Assembly (NCBI GenBank): GCA_028023455.1
Contig: JAQFVV010012442.1
Span: 2,516,903-2,580,902, forward strand
Reading direction: 5' to 3'
DNA: 64,000 nt
Origin: Epiperipatus broadwayi
Taxonomy: Eukaryota > Onychophora > Udeonychophora > Euonychophora > Peripatidae
Positions within the stretch are counted from its first letter, which is position 1. Every line of letters begins with the position of its first letter. Shown here in pieces: positions 1 to 10,625 of this stretch. The translations under genes and the position numbers were made by a program. The notes beneath the pieces are model-generated. The model had not been told where the DNA came from. It searched no databases and worked only from the letters and a program-made list of their open reading frames with translations.

Positions 1-640
1 ATACTTTATTGGAATTTTTTTTAAAAATATATGTATACGAAAAATTCTTTCGTTGTAGCAAGACGTTTTATTAAATACTGATACGTATGCAAGTATAATA
101 AAAAGAAAAACACACTTATTTAAATGTTATTAATAGACTTAATTTTGTCAATAAACTGATTATTTATTATTATTATTTTTAATCAATCTATTATTTGAAG
201 TTTAAATATTACCAACAACAAACTCTTGTAAACACGGATAGCAATTATAATTCCACACACACATACACACCCACACACACAGAGAGAGAGAAAATTAGGA
301 ATAAAATATTACGGATGTAGTATAAGAAATACTACAATAAATAAGTCCGCATAGCATTTTTTAATATATATATTTGATAATTTTTATTAGTATTTGTTAC
401 TTCTCATCTTGCCTTTCAATAATGATCTACTCCAGATCATGTCTTATCTTATCAGACGTAGCATCACCATCTCGAACTAATGCATGTACAAATATATAAC
501 ACATAACTAATGGCAAGAACGGGCCAATACGTGATGATGCCCACTGAATCCGAATATTTTCAATTAAGGATGGAAATCTAGCAATAAATAGTCAAGCTTT
601 TTAAAATAGGCTCAGAGAATTACTGTCACGGAGCTGAACG
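1..640. other. AT-rich intergenic DNA, no gene seen
   Basis: This stretch has no open frame or motif that I can assign. It holds a short simple repeat of CA units followed by GA units at about 255-291, and otherwise poly-A/T tracts typical of the window. I saw no splice-bounded exon candidate on either strand. Confidence 0.6.
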
Positions 641-650
641 ACAGACACGG

Positions 651-836
651 ATGCCAGTCAATCTGTCATATATGGCCAAAAGGGTCGCCAGGCCTACTCA
701 TAAAGCAGGCTGTTCCAGAACAGCTAGAAGTGGTAGAAAATCTATAAATGCACATGAAGTCCCTTCTGCCGTAGTTCACCTTAAATTTAAGGGCTATACC
801 TCAAGAACTGTTGCCTCTGGAATGTGTCCATTGTAA
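651..836 (+). other. Unassigned 61-codon open frame in a GC-richer island
   Basis: An ATG-initiated frame of 61 codons lies in a segment (about 600-830) visibly richer in G and C than its surroundings. The product would be basic, with several Arg and Lys residues, and shows no signal peptide, membrane segment or recognised domain. No second frame with comparable coding character is nearby and no repeat partner was noticed in the window. It may be a chance frame, part of an old mobile element or a small exon. I do not recognise it and assign no function. Confidence 0.12.
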
Positions 837-839
837 ATA

Positions 840-3800
840 TAATGTAAATGCACAAATAATTCCGCAGCGAAATATACTTTCTTAAGGATGTCAAACTTTA
901 CTTAATTGGAAACACCATTATTGTATTATCAATTATCTATCGAATATAATACAGAAGATTGTATTTTAGTAAGTTATCCTTGAGGTAACCTTTGTACCAT
1001 AAATTATAATTCTGCCACTCACATGAAATTTTTGTTTCAACTCAAAATAGAATATCTTTTTAGTAAGTTCATTACAGTTCATTCCTTCTCAGACCTATAA
1101 AAATTGACATGAATTTATAATAATATAATACCAGGAATCGCTAATCTGCAGCTCGCGAGACGCAAACATAACGCATTATATAATTTCAGTAGTAATATAT
1201 AAATATTTACATGACTCTAAAAAAATAGAGAGAGATAGAAAAGCTATTTTTCTTGTTGCTTCTAAGATTTAGCGTTATTACAAAATAACATATTATTGGA
1301 TAAGGTAATTTTTAAATTGTAGAAGTTTATGAAGAATTTAAACCGTCAATTTTTTTTTTTTAAAAAAATTTCAATTTTCGTTAAAACAAATGTTCAATAG
1401 TACCACAATATTTGAGAAGTCAATATTTTTTATCTTTCTATTTTTCATCTTCTTTGCCACACTTTTTTGATAGGCATGTTTAAACCAAATTCAACTGCAG
1501 ATTTAGAAGATTGTAAAATCCTGCATACTGATTCTTTCCATAATCTTGCTATCAGTGATTTTAAAATTTTAAGAATGCACAATTTGAGCGTGCATTATTA
1601 AACAAACTAAATAAAGTTATTATCTAATCATATAAATACCACGTAGTCAATATATGAATAAAATATCTCATTATCATACTACTGTAGAAAGTCTACATAT
1701 GCGTACCTTAAATTTAAATATGCTAATCACAAATAATTATTAATATATACCCCTCCCGTTAAGACTTTTTCGTGTGTTGTTGTAAAGGAAGCGTAATAGC
1801 TGCGCGTATGTTTTGTCTACTACAGAGCAGCCGAGTGTGTGCTTACTGTTGATAACATAATTGCCAAGGTTTAAGTTCGTGGTTTGCAACGTATATGTAT
1901 ATATTGCAGCGTACCAGAATCAAGGGATGTAGAACATTGTTCGTTTAAAATAAAAGTTAATGGATTATAATTATTTAGTGAGCACACTTACAAATTGATA
2001 CACACGGAAGCAGAAGCGTATTTATACTCTTTATTCTTTTTTTATTTGTTACTGATGTTTAATAAATCTATTTTGTTACTTCAAATTGTACTTGAATTTT
2101 ATTTAATGTTACCGATGAATTTTCAATTAGCATTGAGATAATACCCCCAGGGCATAACAAAGAGATGAACTTCAAATAGAATATTTTTAATATACTTTAT
2201 TTGGGAAGTTCGGTTTCAATTACGATTTATTGGAAGATTCTATACACAACTAATTTTCCTGCAGTACTTATACCTCTTTTATATTCCTTTTGACTTTTTA
2301 AATGTAACAATAGAACATTGAAAACTGTTCTGAAATTTTAACATAGAGATATTGGTTTTTTTTTTAAAAATTACCTAGATATTTAAATCCATTTATATTC
2401 TAAAATTGATAATTATATGCAATGTTTCACGAGATATTTCTTTCAACATTGACTGCTAAAGCGTTTATGTATACTAAATACTGATAAAATATTCATACTG
2501 GTTGCATGAAGCAGATTAAATCATTTTTCAGATTAGCTTTTGAATTGAAAAAAATACCATAATTATATCATACTGTAAATGCAGAAACCAATATGATTTC
2601 TTATTGTGCTTTTAGCTACTTCAAATTGAAATTTATCTACCAACCTGAACCATAACTCTATATGAAGCAACCTATAAGTATTTCAAATACCATTGTCAAA
2701 AGATATAACCAATTTTAGAGATATTGCACACAATTGTTTACTATCAGATGTTTTGAAATGTCTTGCTTATAACAATGTGTGTTCTTAATGAATCATGTAA
2801 AAAACTGCTTAATACACATAACCAACTTTACCTGTCATCGCTTAATTTCAAATCTTGCTAATGATATGGTTTCAAAATTCAGTCATTTTACCTAACCAAA
2901 TCCATAAAATCAATACATAAATCCTAATTTGGCTCCTGTATTTTTCTCTTACATTTGTTGACCACAAAACTTGATGTCTCTATGGTTTAATGATTCTCAA
3001 AAACCACCCTAAATCACTGCAATATCTCTATCTGACAGCAATTTATCCAGCAAATATTTTTAAACTACTTGTTGTCATAAACAAGTATAATCATTTAACA
3101 ACTTTACAAGTCCTTTCTACCTTTGGAGTGTAATTAATAAAAATGATAATGGTAACTTTTAAGATAAGCATGAACCATATCCTGAATCATATAATTCATG
3201 AAAATGATCAATGAATTTGAGCCAAAATATGATCATCCATATTTAAACTTTTCAGGCACCTTCCTCAGACCCTGCTTCTATTTTTGGAATCACAAAAAGC
3301 TCTTGTGATTTCACTAAGCTAGATTTTTTGGTTGAACTATATCTTTAAATGACCCTAATTATGTATTATTATCCAAAAGATATCAAAATAATTTTTCTAC
3401 TTGTTCGAAATTTCATTAACCTTTAGAAGACTCTCAATATTTAAAAAGAATTTTATTATAACAAAAGATTTTTTATTATATTATTTACTTTATATATACA
3501 AAATTAGTAATTTTAATGGAATAATTATCGCACATTTTAATTATTTCTATTGATTTGTTATGATTATTGTTTATTCTATAAAATAATAGTATAAAGACAG
3601 TATATATCTATATAAAAAATAAAGCACTGTATAAGGACTGGAGATTAATATCTGTCATAATTAATCTTTAGTTTCCAAAGTGGTCTGCCCTCACCTTTTT
3701 TCGATATATATACTTTCAAGGGTCATAAAGACACCTGTCTATAAAAAATTCCCCATTATAACAATGAATGCCAATCAATGTTTTTTAAAATAAACTGTTC

Positions 3801-4640
3801 TATTCATCACTGTGAAAAATCATGAACTGAGTGGGAGGAGAGGAGAGAAGTAAAAAGTTGCTAGTGTTAAATTGGGGTTGGTTTTTTTCAGTTGGTAGTG
3901 GTTCTATCCATAAGCGTTTTTGGCAATAAAGTGGCACTCTAAAAAATTAAGGTATGGTATAATAATAAAAAATTATGGATGCGATTGAATATAATTTTTT
4001 AAGGGTTGAATTTGGACCTCGAATCATCCGCAAATATAATCTGCATATCTTATATTAAAAATTGTATAAGTGATATATGATTTGATCATAATCATCAATC
4101 TTAATTAATTCTAATTATGCTATCTGGATAAGGAATACTTTAAGAAAAAATTATGACAAGGGTAAATATTTAGAATTTTATCTTCACATATATGTAAAAT
4201 AAAATTGCAAGACAACAGAATAAAAGGAAAATGACATGTTAATCATATAAAAAAACCCTTTATTGAGCTAAGAGAGATAATGAGTGGGAATATTAGCTCA
4301 ATACTGTTCATGATGAAAATTCTTTAAATAAGAATGTAGATATTAAGATGCATGTGTTTAACAACACTAAGATAGAGTAGAAGAAAAATGCATAAAGTTG
4401 AAGGAAAAATTCTTAGTCTAAATTTACAGAAACCATAAACGTCTTCAAACAGTAAATTACCTATTGAAGCGGAAAGACCTGTGCCAATTAGGACAATAGT
4501 TAGACTATGAACAAACAAAAAAATATTTTAAATAATATATCAATTTGGAAAATAAAAAAGGGTCATAAACAGAAATAAATAATCAGAACAAAAGATTACA
4601 TTTTTAGTATTCAGTATAGGAAATGTATTTTAATGGAAAA
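840..4640. other. AT-rich DNA without recognisable features
   Basis: About 3.8 kb of AT-rich sequence. The only open frames over 60 codons are Phe/Ile/Leu-rich translations of A/T runs (4324-4518 and 4741-4926, minus), which look like chance products of composition. No retroelement domain, tRNA-like box or long inverted repeat was recognised here. Confidence 0.55.
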
Positions 4641-5244
4641 TTTATTGACAACTGAATTTTTATCAGTACGAAGAATTCTGAAAAATAAATGTATTTGAAA
4701 AAAAAATATTTGTTAAAATATTAAAATTGCAATTATTGTTTCAAAGAAAAAAACAATAAAAAAGAGTGAGGACAGTTTTGGAAATGAGCATTATTTCATT
4801 TTTAAAGTTTCCTACTAAAAAACCGAATACATTCAAATAAAAGCTGAGTTGTAAAAATATCACAAAATTTCTGAGGTAGAAATATTTAATTAAATTTTGC
4901 AAAAATAAAAATATATCGATAAACAAATTCGGTGTAAAGTTCTGCTTTCTGATATTACAAATAGCTAAAGTTAAATATCTATACTAAAAACTTTTTCATT
5001 GACATCTAAGTATTTTAGTTAGAAGTAAATTAATTAAGGATACATTTTATTTCGTTTTTATCTATCAAATAAATACAAAGTGTTAAAAAATATAACCGTA
5101 AACTGCAATTGGTTTCTTTGAGTCAAATTCATTCCATTTCCATGGTAGTCATAGTCAAAATGATGATGTGTATAGGGAAATAATATTTAAACATCAGGTA
5201 TTGGTTTTAATTATGCCTATATTGGCTTAATATCATCATCATCA

Positions 5245-5560
5245 TCAACCATTATCAATCCACTGCTGGATGAATGTCTCTCCAAGTTCAATCCATCTTC
5301 TCCGATCTTTAGCTTCTCTTCTCCACATCACCCCTGCACACTTTCTTATGCCATCCATCCATGTAACATGTGGTCTGTTTTTGGGTCTTTTACAATCACT
5401 TGGAATCCGGTTTCAGATTTCGTTTGCCCATCTATTACCATCTCTTCTAGAAATATGTCCAGCCCAAATCCACTTGAATCTTTTAATTTTTTCAATGAGG
5501 TCAGCAACACCTGTTTGTTCTCTTACCCATACATTGCGTTTTCAATCTTTTCTTGTTACT
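5245..5560 (-). pseudogene. RTE C-terminal domain, copy 1
   Basis: The antisense of this segment encodes the conserved C-terminus of the family. It contains WAGHISRRDGNRWANE, then the CKRPKNRPHVTWMDGIRKCA segment, WRREAKDRRRW and a final stop after IDNG. It is shared with the duplicate (14652-14960) and with the third copy at 29043-29276. In RTE-like elements this region lies downstream of the RT domain and its role is not well established. The (GAT)n tail begins within the stop codon. A frameshift splits it from the thumb region. Confidence 0.8.
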
Positions 5561-5766
5561 CACAACATGCATCTCTCCATACTTATTTGAGTGGTTTGAT
5601 GTATCTGTATTGCTCTTCTATTAAGTGTCCATGTCTCAGATCCACAAGTAAGAACTGGTTAAACACATTTATTAAAAACCTTCCTTTTCAAACACATAGG
5701 CATATTTTATAGTATCAAGTTATTTCTATCAAAAGCATTCCAACCAAGTTTAATTCTATGATTAAT

Positions 5767-6600
5767 TTAATCTATTATGTTTCCAGCTGTATTAATAATC
5801 TGACCAAGATATTTGTAACTGTTAACTTTGTCCAACTCATCATAATCAATCTTTATTTTCATATTTTGAGAAAATCGATTAAACATTACTTTAGACTTTT
5901 TAACATTTATCTTTAGTCTTACTTTCCTATTTTCATCTGATAACTCCTGCAACATTTCCTGCAGCTTTAAAGCATTATTTGCAAAAACAACTACATGGTC
6001 TGCAAAATCTAAATGACGTAAATGTTCTTCATTTACTTTCCTTTTTTTGATTCCCATTTTAATGCACAAAACATTTCTTGCAGCACTGCTGTAAACGTTT
6101 TGGATATATGGAGTCATCCTGTCTTACATTATTCTCAATGTTGACATTCCCAGTATCATTATGTAATCTAATTGTTGTTGTTACATATTTATAAATATTC
6201 TTTAAAATATGACAATATTCTGGATCTAGACATTGATGATCCCATGCTTTAATACCTGAAGAAATGTTTATAAAATCCACTGCCTTTTCATAATTTACAA
6301 ATCCAAAACATAATGGCAACTCATACTCATTTGTTCTTTCTATAACTTCCTCTCAATACCTGGATATGATCTACTATACTAAAACCATTTTAAATCCAGC
6401 TTTTTCTCTTTGTTGGTGGAAATAGAATGTTCTCTGTAGATGAGTTGTAAACTTGGTAAAAATTTTGTATAAAACTGATAAAAGGCTGATAGGTCTGTAA
6501 TTTCTAATATCTTCATTATCATCTTTTTTAAATATTAATATTAATACTGCACTCTTCCAATCATCTGGTACATCTTTATCATTTAGACATTTGGTATATA
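5767..6600 (-). pseudogene. RTE reverse transcriptase domain, copy 1
   Basis: The minus-strand frames carry RT motifs in order: a DDNEDIRNYRPI-type segment around 6500, CFGFVNYEKAVDFINIS (6300-6250, the first catalytic block, where Asp of FxDxxKAFD has changed to Asn), a GVRQ-type segment around 6130 and HLDFADHVVVFANNAL near 6000. The last is the catalytic YADD/FADD box with its second Asp replaced by His. KVNSYKYLGQIIN follows (thumb region). Stops and frame changes occur between blocks. Loss of both catalytic Asp positions and the broken frame show the enzyme is dead. Confidence 0.8.
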
Positions 6601-6657
6601 ACTATGATAAAAAAATTCTATTGCTTCATCTGCTTCTTTTAATATATCAATTGTAAT

Positions 6658-7417
6658 TCAATCATTACCTGGAAGCTTTCCTTTCTTCATATAGTTAATT
6701 GCATGTCTCATTTCTTTATTTAAAATTCTGGGCAATTTGAAAGACGTAATAGATATAAGAGGTACTTGTTTTTTATTAGTATATAATTTTTGATAAAAGT
6801 TTTCTACCCATTTCATGATGTCATCTCTCTTTTTAGTAATAATTTCATCTTTTTTTCTTATTGCAGATATAAATTTCCTACCAATAATCAAATGTTGTTT
6901 TACATTCTTGAGACTTTTATTTTCTTCTACAGCGTATCTTGCTAGTTCACAGCTATCCTTTCTTATATCATTTTGAACTCTTTTCTGCATTATTTTACAA
7001 TATTCGAGATATTCAAATCCTTTTTAATGCATCATTTTTGTATATCTTCATATTTCTTCTTTTCTTCATAAATTCTCTAGTCTCAGCAGAAATTTTATTA
7101 GTCAATTGCTCCTTTTTTCTACCAGCTATCTTTGTTGCAGCTTTTAAAAGTGTATCAGTTCTTTTCATATTAATTTCATTCAAATCTGAATCATGTTAAA
7201 AATCTACTAATATTTGAAACCGATTTGTAAGTTCTAATTTAAATTCATTAGAATGTTTCTGAACGATAGGAATATCAAGTGTAAACATTGATTTCCTTAA
7301 TAATTTTTGACTCTCTAGTTTTGCATTAATCTTACATCTTGCTAATCGAAGATCACTTCCTGTGTTAAATTCATTAAGACCATTACAATCTTGAAATATA
7401 TATTTTCTGTTCGTCAA
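6658..7417 (-). pseudogene. RTE endonuclease-RT linker, copy 1
   Basis: Two minus-strand frames cover the region between endonuclease and reverse transcriptase. The first (7196-7417) has QDCNGLNEFNTGSDLRLARC, matching the end of the endonuclease domain, where a SDHR-type motif is expected and SDLR is seen. The second (6658-6990) has the basic KRVQNDIRKDSCELA helix and ends in MKKGKLPGND, the fingers region just before the RT palm (canonical form GKAPGPD). Between them a third frame carries a Lys-rich segment. Order and spacing agree with RTE ORF2. Frameshifts separate the pieces, so no continuous protein can be made. Confidence 0.75.
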
Positions 7418-7420
7418 AAT

Positions 7421-8061
7421 TTAATCCAATTCTGCTGTACCTTCATTTGGATGCTTCCATGTCCATTTCCTTTTAAGATTTTTCTCAAAAAAAAAAAAAG
7501 AATTCATAATATAAAGTTTTTCTTTTTTTGCAAACTCCACAAGTCTATGTCCTCTCTCATTTCTATTACCGTAACCAAAATTACCAACACCACTTTCATC
7601 TTTCATTTGTTTACCAATTCTAGCATTAAAGTCTCCCATAACAATTTTAAAATGTTGTTTCCTCTGATCAAAAGCCTTTTGTACCTCCAAATAAAAGTTT
7701 CCTATTACTTCATCACTATGAGACCTTGTTGGGGCATTAACCTGAATTATGTGCATTTCGTATCTGCTATTAAGTTGTATAACTAATCTTGCCACTCTGT
7801 CCGATACACCGTCAAACTCTGTATTGTTGTTCTTCCACATTTTATTTATAATGAATCCTTGTCCACTTTTATTTCCAATATTTGTGCCTTTATAATAGAG
7901 TGCATGTCCTCTTTTTAAATCATTTGTCTCTTCACCTTTTCTTCTCACTTCACAACGACCAATAATGTCCATCTAATATAAGACAGTTCTTCTAATTCTT
8001 GCAATCTTCCTTCACTTGAAAGTGAACTGCAGTTGTAAGTGCCTAAATAAAGAGCTATCAT
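7421..8061 (-). pseudogene. RTE apurinic-like endonuclease domain, copy 1
   Basis: The start is the ATG at 8061-8059, followed by LGTYNCSSLSSEGRLQELEE, which matches the usual LINE endonuclease opening (a TYN/TWN strand, then a helix). One base is missing just before DIIGRCEVRRKGEE, so the domain continues in a second frame from 7972. That frame shows a TNIGNKSGQG-like strand, the metal-site segment VMGDFNARIG and the GNRNERGHRLVEFA segment. These are characteristic endonuclease/exonuclease/phosphatase motifs used to nick target DNA for retrotransposition. The same one-base deletion is present in the duplicate at about 17.67 kb. The domain is non-functional as it stands. Confidence 0.85.
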
Positions 8062-9259
8062 CAAATGGAAGCCTGAGCGTTACTTAGCACCCTCCTTCTT
8101 CAGCCACCATCTGCTGTTTCGGTTGGTGACTTTACAGCCTCCTGGGAATAAAGGCCATGAGTTATTTTTGTCTGTCATAATTGTATATATGTATTGGAGA
8201 AATATTTAACATTTACATCTACATTCATTCTGCCTTATCAGGCAACTGAGAAGTAAGACCATGGTGTTTCTTGATTTTCAACTCAGAGGTAAAAAGCCAA
8301 TAACCTCACCATGCTGGCTAATGCACATTGGTGAGCAGCCCATCCATGTTCATGTACTATATGAATAAACACATAGTAATAACAGCTGCAATGACAAGAA
8401 TGTATGGAGTGAACATTATAGTGTATTCAAAAAGTAATGAGTAATTGTTTCATTATGAGCACATATAGAACATGTGGCATCGATTTGTATTAAACTGTTC
8501 ATGCCAATAAAAAAAAAACATCAATGGAAAAAGCTTTAATATTCATTTTATAATATTAATATAATTTATATTCGTTATTGCTTTTTACAATGCTTTGACC
8601 GACCCACTCTTTTAAAACCCACTACTGGATGTTTCAATTGCACCAGCAGTTTTCATCAGAACTATAACAAACACAATACATGGTAAAAAGTAATGAAAAC
8701 CATAAATGATATTAGTATTATATGGATTTGGCAATGCAAGAAGAAAGATACAGTTTCTAATATTAATTTCAATGAGATGTTCCAAATATTTTAGATCTAA
8801 GAACCAATTTATGAATTTTTGCTAAGTGAGGAAATATTCCGATGGAGCATTGACTCAGAATTATCTTCCAATTTGAGAAGCCGAAGGTCGCCATTACTTC
8901 ATCCCAATATTTAAGTTTGTTTTTAAAAAAGAAAGTAAGGTGATAATGTATTTGATCATAGATATTAGATATTTAAAACCATCTTTTATATCTGAAGACA
9001 TGGGAATATGGACTGACGTGTTTCTTTATCTTTAACTATCATTTTATATTTGTTTACATTTAAGTCATCCATAAACATCTTGACAACAGTTCTTAATCTT
9101 ACTATATCATGATTTACCTTCATGACCTCTCTGGCATTGTGCTATTTGAGATTTATTGTCTATCATATAAATTTGAATTTAAGCGCCATTCTTCAATTTA
9201 AGCTGCAGTAAAATTTTAAAATGGGAAATTAAAAAAAAGTATATAAAAGATTTTAGAAA

Positions 9260-9531
9260 TATTTTAGTTTTAATCATAACCGTCTCTCTCGTTATTGGTA
9301 AACTCTTAATATGTCATTTCTTTATATAAGATATAAAAACCGCATCATTTGCAAAATATCTTCCATTTTTAGGCCCCAAAAATGATTTTCTGTGTTTTTT
9401 AAACATAAACGATTCTTCTTCATGGCTGTTGAATGATGAAAATTTCTTTTATCAACTGTAAATCCTTTACCAGATGCACGATTTCCAATTTCTTCAATGC
9501 ACAATATAACTTTCCTTTTGACTTCAGCATC
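9260..9531 (-). pseudogene. pogo/CENP-B-type HTH transposase fragment, copy 1
   Basis: Antisense translation gives DAEVKRKVILCIEEIGNRAS (from 9531), then GKGFTVDKRN. This matches the first helix-turn-helix of pogo/Tigger-like transposases and their domesticated relatives. After a one-base frame change it continues with FMFKKHRKSFLGPKNGRYFA and SYIKK...HIKSLPITRETVMIKTK, which resembles the linker and second (CENP-B-type) HTH. I see no DDE catalytic domain downstream, so only a DNA-binding N-terminus remains. The copy at 18950-19226 is more open. A fragment of a domesticated HTH gene is an alternative to a transposase. The family call is inference from motif shape. Confidence 0.55.
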
Positions 9532-9795
9532 TTATGTAAACTGTTTTCCCTTCATTAAAGAGTATGAATAATAAAACAACTCAAAAATAAAATATGGCCA
9601 TGGTCAATTTACAATAAATTTAAAATAGGTAACTCACTATAAATAAAAATATTATTTAATACATCAATCTGTTTTTTTATTCCTTAATGGAACCTTTTTA
9701 AGATGTTTCTTTTTACACAATCACATGACCAATTTCGTTACCACAACATCTCCCAATGACATTATTTACATTACATTAAATATAATTGTTAAAAT

Positions 9796-10295
9796 NNNNN
9801 NNNNNNNNNNNNNNNNNNNNNNNNNNNNNNNNNNNNNNNNNNNNNNNNNNNNNNNNNNNNNNNNNNNNNNNNNNNNNNNNNNNNNNNNNNNNNNNNNNNN
9901 NNNNNNNNNNNNNNNNNNNNNNNNNNNNNNNNNNNNNNNNNNNNNNNNNNNNNNNNNNNNNNNNNNNNNNNNNNNNNNNNNNNNNNNNNNNNNNNNNNNN
10001 NNNNNNNNNNNNNNNNNNNNNNNNNNNNNNNNNNNNNNNNNNNNNNNNNNNNNNNNNNNNNNNNNNNNNNNNNNNNNNNNNNNNNNNNNNNNNNNNNNNN
10101 NNNNNNNNNNNNNNNNNNNNNNNNNNNNNNNNNNNNNNNNNNNNNNNNNNNNNNNNNNNNNNNNNNNNNNNNNNNNNNNNNNNNNNNNNNNNNNNNNNNN
10201 NNNNNNNNNNNNNNNNNNNNNNNNNNNNNNNNNNNNNNNNNNNNNNNNNNNNNNNNNNNNNNNNNNNNNNNNNNNNNNNNNNNNNNNNNNNNNNN
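9796..10295. other. Assembly gap of exactly 500 N
   Basis: Positions 9796-10295 are all N, exactly 500 bases, which suggests a default scaffold gap size and not a measured distance. It truncates duplicated copy 1 on its left and the 5' end of the pyrimidine-rich LINE on its right. Open frames drawn through it are artefacts. Confidence 0.98.
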
Positions 10296-10296
10296 A

Positions 10297-10617
10297 ATGG
10301 ATCCTTTTCCTGAACCAAGGGCAAGTCTCAGAAATTCAGAACGCACAAAGAAAAAAAAGAATTCTTTGAGAAAAAAATTCTCTGACTCCTCAGCCCGGGC
10401 CTCATCAGCCTCTTCCTTTCGCACTCTCTCATGTTTCTCTGCTGAAATTTTATCAGACAGTGGTTCATCAAGTGACATCAAGAATGAATCATTGTGCAAT
10501 TCTGGCAGGAGAAGCAAGAACTGTACTTCTTGTACTCCCCCAGCACAGCTCATCCGTGCTCACCATAAAAATTTCCGAATTCCACTGTTTTCTGCATTCC
10601 TTATCTCCATATCTTGA
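10297..10617 (+). pseudogene. Possible ORF1 tail of the pyrimidine-rich LINE
   Basis: A frame that emerges from the N gap stays open for 106 codons and ends at 10615-10617, just before the endonuclease frame begins. The product is rich in Ser, Lys and Arg (for example SDSSARASSASSFR) and has a CNSGRRSKNCTSCTPP stretch with three Cys residues. This would suit the C-terminal end of a nucleic-acid-binding ORF1 protein, and its position just before the endonuclease fits ORF1. No domain is certain and the start is hidden in the gap. It could also be untranslated leader. Confidence 0.35.
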
Positions 10618-10625
10618 GGTCACAT

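Larger units (their letters stand above)
5232..8165 (-). mobile_element. RTE-type non-LTR retrotransposon, copy 1 (dead)
   Basis: This minus-strand LINE can be read from an N-terminal endonuclease (8061 downward) through a linker and reverse transcriptase to a conserved C-terminal domain that stops at 5245-5247. The stop is followed at once by a short (GAT)n tail, the kind of microsatellite 3' end known for RTE-clade elements. The protein resembles the family often annotated as craniofacial development protein 2-like or endonuclease-reverse transcriptase. The reading frame is broken by many stops and frameshifts, and the RT catalytic box reads FADH instead of FADD. The 5' boundary (about 8165) is uncertain, because homology with the sister copy continues past it. 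Confidence 0.85.
4643..9795 (+). repeat. Duplicated ~5.2 kb segment, copy 1
   Basis: This block aligns from end to end, in the same orientation, with 14061-19510. The shared tract starts at TATTGAC in both copies and ends here only because the assembly gap begins. It contains an RTE relic plus non-RTE flanks on both sides (about 590 bp on the left and 1.6 kb on the right). The unit is therefore a duplicated chromosomal segment, not two independent insertions of one element. By eye the copies differ at roughly 5 percent of positions, with small indels. Copy 2 has one extra 0.3 kb insertion that this copy lacks. Confidence 0.9.

Noticed and set aside
5270-5712. Plus-strand frames of 106 and 114 codons, and the similar ones at 14677-15119
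   Set aside because: Antisense shadows of the RTE C-terminal domain.
6939-7786. Hydrophobic plus-strand frames at 6939-7199 and 7391-7786 (also 16498-16962)
   Set aside because: Antisense of the Lys-rich RTE linker and endonuclease; the hydrophobic look comes from complementing A-rich codons.
9725-10553. Open frames of up to 254 codons around 9.7-10.5 kb
   Set aside because: Most of their length is translated N; only the short flank to the right of the gap has real sequence.
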